Positions 1 to 12,000 of a stretch of DNA of 64,000 bases are shown in pieces (the stretch's first letter is position 1; each line of letters starts with the position of its first letter). Below the pieces are notes generated by a model that worked only from the letters and a program-made list of their open reading frames with translations, had not been told where the DNA came from and searched no databases. The stretch is taken from positions 324,029,038 to 324,093,037 of the forward strand of contig OY992536.1 of NCBI GenBank assembly GCA_963921195.1, given 5' to 3'. This DNA is from Pegoplata infirma. Lineage: Eukaryota; Arthropoda; Insecta; Diptera; Anthomyiidae. Both the position numbers and the translations under genes were made by a program.

Positions 1-3000
1 TGGAAAATACGTAAATCAGGAGAAGGATCTGGTCTATTGTTTACTATGCGCTATAATAAAACATATCAAAGACCTGAAAGTAAAATTCTTTTTGGAATGA
101 ATGTAAGTATTTAAAGTTAACCAATAAAATAGTTAATATATCGCGACCTTAGGACAACAAGGTTCTATTTATGCCTATTTCTTTAAGCAAATAGAACCTT
201 GTTGTCCTAAGGTATAGATATGTCGTCGGAAAATATTTCGAGTTATATATAAACAAAGCATAAATTACAATGCTTTTTAAATCTGAGAATGATTACAAAA
301 AAACAGTAGCGCTTTAACCCTTAGGGCACACTGGGCACGTGCCCAGGGCCCCGACCTCAAGGGGGCCCCCAGAAGTAGAAAGTATAACATATTCGCTTAC
401 AATTTTTTTTTTTTTTTATATACAAATTTATGGAATAACACTTAGGGCGGATTACTCAATGAAAAGTTAGCTGCTAACTGCCGATTTAACAGAGCCTTAT
501 GTCAAAATTTGTATGAAAAAGTTAAATTTAACGGAGAGTTATTTTATAACGGAGCATTGAGTAATCCAGCCTTAGTCGGTTGAGTTAACAATTAGGGGCT
601 GAGTATAATTATACCCTACACCGCACTGTGGTACAGGGTATAATGAGTTTGTGCTGATGTTTGTAAATATCCGAAATATTGGTCCCAGACCCACTTTTAA
701 GTATACCGATCGACTCAGAATCACTTTTTGAGTCGATTTAGCGATGTCCGTCCGTCCGTCCGTCTGTCCGTCCGTCTGTCTGTCCATGTAAACGGTGTAA
801 ACACGATACAGGTCGCAATTTTTAATCGATTGACTTGAAATTTTAAACTTAAGCCTCTTTTGGCCCAAGGACGAAGCCTATTGAAATTGGAAAAAATCGG
901 TCCATGTTTAGACCTAGCCCCCATACAAAGGTCCTCATTAGTTTTGACTCAAATGACTCTAATAACCGCATTATAATAGGTATCGTTTCGAAATTTGGCA
1001 GGTAATCATGTTTCGTCTACACAAATCACCGTTCCAAATTTTAAATAAATCGGACCAGTTCTTCTTGTAGCCCCCATACAAACCACCTTCCCGATTTTCA
1101 CATAAATCTCTCAAATTTCATGAAAACAGAAAATATTTAATAAAAATTCTGTTTGTGTATTTTCAACGCGTACTTTAATAACCTTATCAAACCTGATTAT
1201 CATTGGACCATTTTTGGACTCAGGCCCCATGTTAAAGTTTCGCCCGATATTCAGTTAAAGCGGTTTATTGTCAACAAAAGTAAGCCTATTTCACTCAAAT
1301 TTGATGTGTGAGTGTTTTTTAGACTTATTAAAAAGTTGACAAAATATATATCTAATCGGTCCATGATTGGACCCATTTTCCGGGAAACTCTGGTGTAGGG
1401 TATTATATGGTAGGTCTTGACCGACTATAATTTTCTTACTTGTTTTTAATTTTATTTTTTTGTTTTTTATTTATTAAACCCTACACCACACTGTGGTACA
1501 GGGTATAATGAGTTTGTGCTGATGTTTGTAACTACCCGAAATATTGGTCCTAGACCCACTTTTAAGTATACCGATCGACTTAGAATCACTTTTTGAGTCG
1601 ATTTAGCGATGTCCGTCCGTCTGTCCGTCTGTCCATGTAAACGGTGTAAACACGATAGAGGTCGCAATTTTTAATCAATTGACTTGAAATTTGAAACTTA
1701 AGCCTCTTTTGGCCCAAGGACGAAGCCTATTGAAATTGAAAGAAATCGGTCCATATTTAGACCTAGCCCCCATACAAAGGTCCTCTTTAGTTGTGGCTCA
1801 AATGACTCTAATAGCCGCATTTTAATAGGTATCTTTTCGAAATTTGGCAGGTAATCATGTTTCATACACACAAATCACCATTCCGAATTTTAAAGAAATC
1901 GGACCAGTTCTTCTTGTAGCTCCCATACAAACCACCTTCCCGATTTTCACATAAATCTCTCAAATTTCATGAAAATAGAAAATATTTAATTAAAATTCTG
2001 TTTGTGTATGTTAAAAGCGTACTTTAATAACCTCATCAAATCTGATTATCATCGGACCATTTTTGGACCTAGGTCCCATGTGAAAATTTCTCCCGATATT
2101 CAGTTGAAGCGGTTTATTGTCAACAAAAAGAAGCCTATTCCACTCAAATTTGATTTCTGAGTGCTTTTTACACTTATTAAACATTTGCCAAAATATAGAT
2201 CTAATCAGTCCATGATTGAACTTGGGACCCATTTTCCGGGAAACTCTGATGTAGGGTATTATATGGTCGGTCTTGACCGACTATAATTTTCTTACTTGTT
2301 TATTTTTTGTATAGGTTCCATTTCTTAAAACAGTTAATAACATGAATTGAATTTGTACCAATTAACTATAATAAATATAAATTTAAAAACTTTTTCTTGT
2401 CATTCGATTTTAATTTTTTTTTCCAGTGGGGCCCCCAAATACTTGTGTGCCCAGGGCCCCCGGCATACCTTAACCCGGCCCTGCAAAAAAATATTGGTTT
2501 CGTTGTCCCGATTCCAAAGCGGTCAAATATTTCTATGGCAAATTCAAAATGATGTTGACTATAAAATAATATCCCAAAACTTCAATGTTTGGATGGAACT
2601 CCTCCGATGAAGAAAATTGTTATACCAATCACCAAATAAATAGTTGAATCATTGAATATTTTTTTAATTAAACATTTTTCGATTTTGATCACAAATTTGA
2701 TAAATTTTTTATTTGTAGTCAAATGCTTATTACAAATTATAAAGAAATGCTTAATTTTTGCTTTCCAATAAGTTTCCAACATTAAAAAAAGTAAAATCCG
2801 ATTATTTTGGGTATTTTTTCAAATTTTTTCAAACATTTCATCTACAATTTAAAAAAGTTATTTTTTTCTCAAAAAAAAGTAATAAAAATAAAAATAATTT
2901 GATTTTACAGGTTATGGTTAAAGAATCGGATGAATGGAGTGAGACGGTAAATCATTATATGTTTCCGAATACTCATAATTATGTATCAGTGACACCAATT

Positions 3001-6000
3001 ATTACTGAAACCTCAACAAATACCCGAGGAATGAGTCCACAAAAGCGTAGATGTCTTTTTCCGGTAAGTAGCATTAATATATCGAGGTTGAATATTCAAA
3101 GCTTGCTATCTGCAAAATGAAATTTTTTTTTGGCGATCAAAAAGAACTGTTGTTTTAAGGTAATTCCATTACTTATTATTAATAAATTATTATTAATCCT
3201 TTTTCTACAATATAATAAAAAATAATTGTTTTTGATGTAATATTTCAGTTGAAAATTAATTTGATAGATGATTCAGATTCCATCAAAAACTTCCTTTCGA
3301 AAATATTGCAGATCGCAAGTTTTGAATATTCGCCCTCGATATACACAAATCGTTGACTGGCCTGCAACTAGACCATTGGGCAAGATTTTTAAACATTTCC
3401 TTACTTTGCGCTTGTAAAACCGATTTGAGATTTTTTGAAAATGCTCACAGAACTTCCCGCAGACCAGTCGACGATATTCTTTCTTATCTTAAATTGTATC
3501 AACAAAATACATTTTTAAGTTTTCTTCTATTTTTTTGCAAATAGGATGAAAAACCAGGAAAATACGATAAAATTGATATATTGCCTTTTAATAAATTGAA
3601 TTGTTATGTTCAGTGTCAACATAGAAATGTTGTAAAAATTTGTAATTGTACATTACCATGGTATTTTCCAAAAATGAGTAAGATTTTCACAATTTTTTAC
3701 CCTACACCGGTCTGTTGTACAGGTTATAATAAATTTGTGGTGATAATTGACTAAGTATCACCTTTTGAGTCGCTATAGCGGTGTTCGTCTGTCTGTTAGT
3801 TTGATTGATATGTTTCGGTTTTCAAGTTTAAGATTCTCTGGATCCATGGACAAACCCTACTGAAACTAAACTAAGTAGGTCCATGTTTAGATATAGCCTT
3901 CCAATTTAGCTTTAATAACACCTTCCAATTTAGATTATATCGCCTGATTTAAACTTGTAATGACAATCGAAATTTTACTGGTTCCGAAACTTTTATCGAA
4001 ATCGAACTATTTTTACTTCTGATTTGTCTAAAACTTAAAATATATATGAAAGAAATGATTTTGAGTCTGGGGTGTCTCAGCTGATCGGTCACTTTATTGC
4101 ATTGCTACCTTATGAAAAATATGGTCTTTCGAGAAAATTCTGATAACTCACAAACTGACAGGAATATCGTCCAAAGCAAAAATACGCGTCGACTTAAATT
4201 TAATAAAGATAATTTATAAAACATCATCATTAAAAACATACAAAATTTGCATATTTTTGTGAATAAAAATTAAATGTAGCCGAATTTCTACGAAAGTCAA
4301 AAAAAATGGAAAAATTTTTAATTGTGACCCATTTTTTTAAAAGGCCCGATACGGCCAATACCCCAACCTTAAAATCATTTATCTACATTGTAAGTTTCAG
4401 GCAAATTGGTGTTTAAAGTTTGGGGTAGTTCCCTTGTTAGTTCCCATTTAAAAGTTTCGACTGATATTTACGTTAGCCTTTTTCAACTCAATATAGATCC
4501 CGTCGGTTAAATTGCGGCTGAGGACCCATTTTCCGAAAAGTGCTGGTGTAGAGTATAATTTGGTCGGTCTTGAACGACTATAATTTTTTTGATTGTTGTA
4601 AAATATTTAAATAATCTATTTTGGTTATTAGCAGGAAATTTTGGCGAATGTAAAGTATCGGATCTATCATGCATTTATGACAACAGAGGTAGGTCATGCA
4701 ACATTAATGTGGCATTTTCATACCCTCCAACCACAGTATAGGGGTATACTCACATTGTCATTCCGTGTGTAACACATCGAAATATCGGTCGAGGACCCCA
4801 CAAAGTATATATAATACTAGCTTACCATCCCGGTACTTCGTTACCGGTTGTATTGAGTACCGAATAATAGAAGGATCAGGATTACTCTATGATTTCAAAA
4901 AATTACCCTAGGTAGTCTTTGTTTTATTTACTTGTGGACGTTTACGTCTTTCATAAAATAATATTTCAATGAATAATTTAAACAATACAATTTGAATAAC
5001 TTCGCTGGTACGTTATCATGTGCGTTCCGGTGAAAAAAAGATATTGACAATTTTCGAGCCCTTATATCAGGTTTTTGGATTTAAAGTGAATAAATATTTC
5101 AGTGAAAAAAGAAATGGGAATAAAAATAAGTTTGAGTGAAAAAATATGGAATAAAAAAAGTTAAATGCGATAAATTTGAGTAAAAAGTATCATTCCATAT
5201 TGTTCCCTGCTCTATTTCATTTCGATCCCCGTTCTACTCCATTTCATTTCCAATTCCATCTCCTTGTGTTCCATGCAAGTTTCATTCCTCTCCGTATAAT
5301 ATGCGTTAAAGAAATAAAAATTTATATTGTCGTTATTTTATAGATATGAAAAGTACCATTTTACACCACTTTTACCAGGTACCCCTTTTCATCCTAAAAT
5401 TTTAAATTTTAAAATATGGCTGTTATTTCTGGGGCTTTTAGTTTAATAGTTAGATAGGTACAAATAACCATTTGCCACCTCTTCCCTTAAAATTAAATTT
5501 TCCAAAAAACCTTTTTTTCCGCTAGTTGATCCTATATTTAAAATATCAAGTTTCTGAACCATTATTTCAAGAAATATAAGAATAACCAAATTTACACTTC
5601 TTTATCCCCTTTACAATCAGTCGCGACCCTTAGAAACAGAATTTCCTAAAATAAAGCATTCAAAATTTCAGTGCCTAGGATCATTACTTCATGAAATATA
5701 AAAAGTATCAAAAAACCCTTTTTTATACCTCTATAAACGGATTTTTTAAAAAAATACTTTAGCAGAATGTTTTTTCACCGAAGTACCCTACATTCCAAAA
5801 TTCAAGCTTCTAAGGTCATTATTATAGGAACAAAAAAAGTACCAAAAGTACACTTTCTTACCCCCGTTAGAAACGGAATTTCCAAAAAGTATTTCTTCCA
5901 GAATGTTTTTTTCTTCATCGAAAAATCCTACATTCCATATTTCAATTTTCTAGGATCATTGTTTCAGCACTTTCGGTACTTTTAATAAAAGGTACTTTAT

Positions 6001-9000
6001 ATTAAAGGTAATTTTTGTAAAAGGTACTTTTTATAAAAAGTACTTTTTATAAAGGGTACTTTTTATAAAAGGTACTTTTTATAAATGGTACTTTTTATAA
6101 AAGGTACTTTTTATAAAAGGTACTTTTTATAAAAGGCACTTTTTATAAAAGGTACTTTTTATAAAAGGTACTGGGCCATTCCAGAAAATTTAGCTCAAAT
6201 TTTAGTAATTTTTGGAAATGGTGTCTCAGATTAATTTGAGCCTTGACACATAGATAGCCCTCATAAATATGATATATGTACCATATATCGTTTTTTTACA
6301 TTTGGTGTATTTAACGAATTATGGCGGATCAAAGATTGACTTTTTAACCAAAAGTAAGAAAAATACATCACGTTTAAAGAGCTGTAACTTCTTAACCGTT
6401 GACCCGATTTTCACACATTTAGGCTCATGTGAAAGCTGGGGTTCTTCTTTTAGAAAATATTTTTTATAATACCACAGTTTTTTTTACAGAAATGATGCAA
6501 AAATGCAAAAACATTTTTTCTTTTCGAATATTTAAAAAAACACATCTTCGATTTTTTAAAAAAAAATTCTGGTGAAAAATAACAATGTTTTGTATAACAT
6601 ATTCAAAATTCAGAGTGGGATCTCCATGGGATCAAAAACTATTCTGTTTTAAGTACGAGGTTCTCATATTTTTCCCTTAGAAAATTTAAATTTCTAATGT
6701 TTTGAATGGTTTTCAAAATTTTAATAGTATAATTTTCTTTGAAAATTTAAATTTTTATATTGAAGAAACATAAAATTTTAATTTTCTAAGGTAAAATTTA
6801 AGAACTTCGTACTAAAACCAGAATATTTTTTGATCCCATTGGGATCCCACTCTGAATTTTGGATATGTTGTACAAAACAGTATTGTTTATCACCAAACTT
6901 TTTTTTAAAAAAATCGAAGATGTGTTTTTTTAAATATTCGGAAACAAAAAATGTTTTTGAATTTTTGCAATACTTCTGAAAAAAACCGTATGCTTTTGAA
7001 AATATTTCCTAAAAGAAGAAGAATTAAGCTTTCATATGAGCCATTACCCGTGATAATCGGATTACTAGTTAAAAAGTTAGAGCACGTTAAACGTCATGTA
7101 TTTTTCTTACTTTTGCTAAAAAAGTCGAACTTTGACCCGCGATAATTTGAAAACTACAGCAAATTTTGAAAATCCAAAAATGCAACATATCTCATATAAA
7201 CGTGGATATCTATGAGCCAAATTCTCAGTGGCGTCCAAAGGCATGTTTCCGAACAGTGGGGCGAAAATTTTTGGAATTACCCTACTTTTTATAAAAGGTA
7301 CTTTTAATAAAATGTACTTTTTATAAAAGGTACTTTTTATAAAAGGTTCTTTTTAAAAAAGGTACTTTTTATTAAAGGTAATTTTTATAAAAGGTACTTT
7401 TTATAAAAGGTACTTTTTATAAAAGGTACTTTTTATAAAAGGTACTTTTTATAAAAGGTACTTTTTATAAAAGGTACTTTTTATAAAAGGTAGTTTTTAT
7501 AAAAGGTACTTTTTATAAAAGGTACTTTTTATAAAAGGTACTTTTTATAAAAGGTACTTTTTATAAAAGGTACTTTTTATAAAAGGTACTTTTTATAAAA
7601 GGTACTTTTTATAAAAGGTACTTTTCATAAAAGGTACTTTTATAAAAGGTACTTTTTATAAAAGGTACTTTTTATAAAAGGTACTTTTTATAAAAGGTAC
7701 TTTTTATAAAAGGTACTTTTTATAAAAGGTACTTTTTATAAAAGGTACTTTTTATAAAAGGTACTTTTTATAAAAGGTACTTTTTATAAAAGGTACTTTT
7801 TATAAAAGGTACTTTTTATAAAAGGTACCTTTTATAAAAAAGGTTATAAAAGGTACTTTTTATAAAAGGTACTTTTTATAAAAGGTACTTTTTATAAAAG
7901 GTACTTTTTATAAAAGGTACTTTTTATAAAAGGTACTTTTTATAAAAGGTACTTTTTATAAAAGGTGCTTTTAAAAAAAAAAATAATTTTTATAAACGGT
8001 ACAGAATTTTCAGAAAGTACTTGTTCCAGAATTTTTTATTTCGCTAAAGGATCCTACATTCTACACCCAGAAAAGTTTTACAGTAACTATTTTACGGTTA
8101 TTCAAAAAGTTTTTAGTTAAAGTTATTTTAAACGTTTTATCGTTTGTTTTTCAATGAAAATAAAATATTGAACGATTTATACAGTTGTAAAAACAATAAA
8201 CTACAAAAGTTACGGAAAAATACGATTTATACAGTTGTAAAAACAATAAACTACAAAAGTTACGGAAAAATATTTTTATCAGTTAAATTATTTGTGACTG
8301 ATTACACCGTATAATTTTACAGAAGTACGGTTTTTGTAGCTTGTTATTCAAAAAATTTTATTATTACTTCACAAAATAAAAAATTGTAAACAGTTAAAAT
8401 AACTGAAATATCGTTTGTTTTTACGGAATATCTAGTCATTTATTAACGTTTAAAAATAACTGAAAAAGTATGTTGTTTCAAATGAAATATAAGTAGTCCG
8501 TTTTTTAAAAGGAAAAACGATTGTTTTAAACGTTTTTTCAGTTGAATTTACTTACAAAATATTTTAAGTGTAAATTTCAAGTTTGAATGACCATTATTTT
8601 AGTAAATAAAAAAAAGTATTAACAGTACACTTTTTTACCCACTTTACTCCCGTAGAATCTACATTGGCAAAAACCCAGCCGTAGTGAATCTTTTTTCCCG
8701 GAAACCGAAATTGCAAATTTCAAGTTTCTAGTACCATTATGTCAGGAGATATAAAAAGTACCAAAAGTACAGTTTTTTACCCCCTTAGAACCAACATTGG
8801 CAAAAACCCAGCCTTACTGGATCTAAATTCCATAATGTAAACATACAGTCCAAATTTCAAGTCTCTATGACCATTATTTCAGGAGATATAAAAAGTACCA
8901 AAAGTACAGTTTTTTACCCTTTTTACCCCCTTAGAATCAACACTGCCAAAAATCCAGCCTTAGTGGATCTATATTTCGGGAGGTGAACATTTAGTCCAAA

Positions 9001-12000
9001 TTTCAAGTCTCTATGACCATTATTTCAGGAGATATAAAAAGTACCAAAAGTACAGATTTTTACCCTTTTTACCCCCTTAGAACCAACATTGGCAAAAACC
9101 CAGCCTTACTGGATCTAAATTCCATAATGTAAACATACAGTCCAAATTTCAAGTCTCTATGACCATTATTTCAAGAGATATAAAAAGTACCAAAAGTAAA
9201 GTTTTTTACCCTTTTTACCCCCTTAGAATCAACACTGGAAAAAATCCAGCGTTAGTGGATCTATATTTCGGGAGGTGAACATACAGTCCAAATCTCAAGT
9301 CTCTATGACCGTTATTTCAGGAGATATAAAAAGTACCAAAAATACAGTTTTTTACCCTTTTTACCCCCTTAGAATCAACACTGGCAAAAGTCCAGCCTTG
9401 GCGGTTCTATATTCCGGGAGGTGAACATGCAGTCCAAATTTCAAGTCTCTACGACCATTATTTCAGGAGATATAAAAAGTACCAAAAGTACAGTTTTTTA
9501 CCCTTTTTACCCCCTTAGAATCAACATTGGCAAAAATCCAGCCTTAGTGGATCTATATTCCGGGAGGTGAACCTACAGTCCAAATTTCAAGTCTCTAGCT
9601 TCAGCGGTTTGGGCTGGGCGATGCTGAATCAGTCAATAAGTCAGTCAGTCACGTTACTCTTTTATATATATAGATTGATCCATGATAGAATCTAAGACAT
9701 TCTAGCGATGTCCGTCCGTCCATCTGTAGAAATAACGATGCAGTCCAAATCAAAAGAGCAAGACCCCTGAAATTGGGCAAGACTATCTCGTATGTTACTG
9801 GTAAGGTTAAGTTCGAAGATGGGCAAAATCAGACCAGGGGGGAAAAAGTTCCCCCTTGAAGAACTAAAACGACCCCTGAAAAATACGATATTTTTAGGAT
9901 TTTTTTTTTTTTAATTTTTGCTCAACAAATGTAACATTTGTATGCCATATTATGTTCATAGACCTGCGCTTGGACCAAGGGGGTTAGAAAATTCGATTTT
10001 TTTTAAGGCCGCCACCCTTTGGGGGCGTGGTTATAGAAATTAATTAAAAATAACGATAAAAATGTATTATTTAAGCGTAAATAGCATAAACAAATAATTT
10101 GTAAACATATATACCGGGGGTACAGATGTCCCGCATCAACTCCGCCGACCCCCCCCCCCCCTCCCAAAATAAAAGATGGCCCAGCGATTTTTTTTTAATT
10201 TTGAACGTGTTGGAGGGTATAAAAGATTCGGCACAGCCGAATTTAACACTCTTGTTTCTTCAAATTTTGATTTTCCAAAAAATAAAACAAATATATCTAG
10301 CGATATATTATTTTTATAGATTTTGATGCGGTAAACACAAATATAAAAAAAACTTAAATCGGCCAAACGGGTCCCGAGATATCGCTATTTAAAATTTGTA
10401 AAAGTATTCGGTTTTTTCCTACGGTCAATAAATTAATAAAAAATCTCAAACTTTTAAATTAAGAAAGGTGTGAAAGAAGAATTTAATTTTTCTAAAAATA
10501 AAGACTTTTTACTATAGTTTCATATAATCCAGTTATTATTATAATCTTCAGAAAACTTGTAATGTCCGCCACGGTTTGAACTCATGACCTTCTGAAATAT
10601 TTTCTATTAAGGGGGGTTTTAACAAAAAAACAGCCTTCATGTCAGAAATTTTTAAACAGCTATAAAAAATATAAATACCCCAGCAAAACTTTGGTAATGG
10701 GTAGTGATTATATAACACATTACCAGGTAATGTATATAACTTATTTGTAGCATTATTTTATGATGTCTTACCAAACATTTGTTCCACAACGTATTATTTT
10801 CAAGTGAAAAATAATACATTACTAATAATTTGCTACGTAATGCATGATTATTGGAAAAAATGTATTTCATATTTATTATTTCTAAACATTAAATCATGGA
10901 TGACTTATATTTGGTTACATTATGTATTATTTCAAAGTTTGAAATAATGCATTATTTATAATTGAATGCATAATGCATTACAATAACATAAAAAATAATT
11001 ATTTTATAAAAAAATGCATAAGTTTAAACTAGAAATTTCTAACGACACACACTCACGAGCATATTTTATCTACTTACACTCACTTACAATCACGTGAGTA
11101 AATTTAATACAAAATTACTTTTTCACTACTCGTAACACCTTATATATTATCTTCTGGTATGCTATATTATTTCATTTCTCGTAACCTATAAAATATCATA
11201 TATTTTACACCTTACTTGTATTCTTCGTTATAAATTTATGACTTATTTTATACCTTACTGGTATTCTTTGTGATAATGTGGATGCATTACTTTGAGTCTC
11301 ATCGCCTGTTAAAATCATCAATGCTGCAATATATAAAATAAGAGATCCTATACCTTATTTTATACCTTATTTGGTAATCTAAGTTTTGCTGGGACGATAT
11401 ATTTTATAATTCTGTTTGTTTAAATAGAAAGATGAACTATTTAAATGTTTGAAAATTTTATAACACAAAATTTGAAACAATTTTGATGATTTTTTTTTTT
11501 TGATTTGGAGGTTATTAGATTCTCTAACACTTACCGTGGCCATTCTTTGAAAAATTTGTACCACATAAGTTTTAGGCCTAGTCGAAAAAAAAAATTTACC
11601 TAGACATTCAAAATCGAAAAAAAACCCTTGTTTGCCATACAAAAAATGCCGCTCTAATGTAACATACAAATTAAATGTATATCGTCAACTGTACATCAAA
11701 AAGGCCTATGTGTAAGATTTTTTTCGATTTTTTTACTTTGTCATCGCGGTAGGTACTATATTATTTATGTACAAGGGGTTTTGACATTTTTAAAAACTGA
11801 ACATAGGCCCTTTTGCAGGCCAGTTAACAATATTAAAAAAAAATATGTATTTCTCCAATTTTCAGATATATTTAGTTACATAAAAAGTCCTAACCAAGAT
11901 CAATATATTAAAGATTCACGCCGTGGTCTAACATGCGATTGCATAGACAGTTGCATATCGATGGTATTTCTTTTAACATTAAATACCAATTTAATACCAA

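Larger units (their letters stand above)
304..2483. mobile_element. hAT-like element, non-autonomous, host to later insertions
   Basis: The ends read CAG...CTG and are flanked by an 8-bp direct repeat CAAAAAAA (296-303 and 2484-2491). The subterminal zones 320-366 and 2427-2483 are unusually GC-rich and imperfectly inverted, sharing GGGGGCCCCC and GCCCAGGGCCCC. CAG-type ends with 8-bp TSDs are typical of hAT. The A-rich TSD is low complexity, which lowers certainty. A 126-bp MITE and two Helitron-like copies fill the interior; no transposase is seen. Confidence 0.6.
4811..9667 (+). mobile_element. 'T' repeat element, copy 1 (internal tandem arrays), inserted at a TATATA tract
   Basis: Left end near CTAGCTTACCATCCCGG; right end GTCAGTCACGTTACTC followed by TTTTATATATATAG. 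The interior is an older array of roughly 130-150-bp units carrying a 'GTACCAAAAGTACA' core, a 16-bp minisatellite, and a cleaner 146-bp array. Related copies: reversed at 43320-45840 and forward at 54780-57168. Boundary motifs resemble TATATA-targeting retroposons of invertebrates, but no protein coding is preserved, so the class is unknown. Confidence 0.6.
4719..10266 (+). mobile_element. family B DINE-1-like Helitron split by a large insertion
   Basis: The 5' part (4719 to about 4810) starts TACCCTCCAACCACAGTAT and stops at a TATATA tract. The rest resumes near 9668 with GATTGATCCATGATAG and runs to the hairpin end ATTCGGCACAGCCGAAT and TAACACTCTTG near 10260. Comparison with the uninterrupted copy at 12507 shows the break falls at its GTATATATA site. 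Confidence 0.75.

Noticed and set aside
572..924. Thr-Asp-Gly-Gln-rich reading frames (also near 1467, 12621, 33147, 51181, 58788)
   Set aside because: They are translations of the GTCCGTCTG tract of DINE-1-like Helitrons, not genes.
3249..3360. Extra ppk exon after a TTTCAG acceptor at 3248
   Set aside because: The frame soon hits a stop, and direct joining of 3063 to 3545 gives a continuous family match.
3354..3366. Motif TTGCAGGCCAGTT seen at 11814, 42103 and inverted here
   Set aside because: Too short and without flanking similarity to support a family.
7283..7990. CRISPR-like regular array
   Set aside because: A head-to-tail 16-bp minisatellite without spacers, in a eukaryotic genome.
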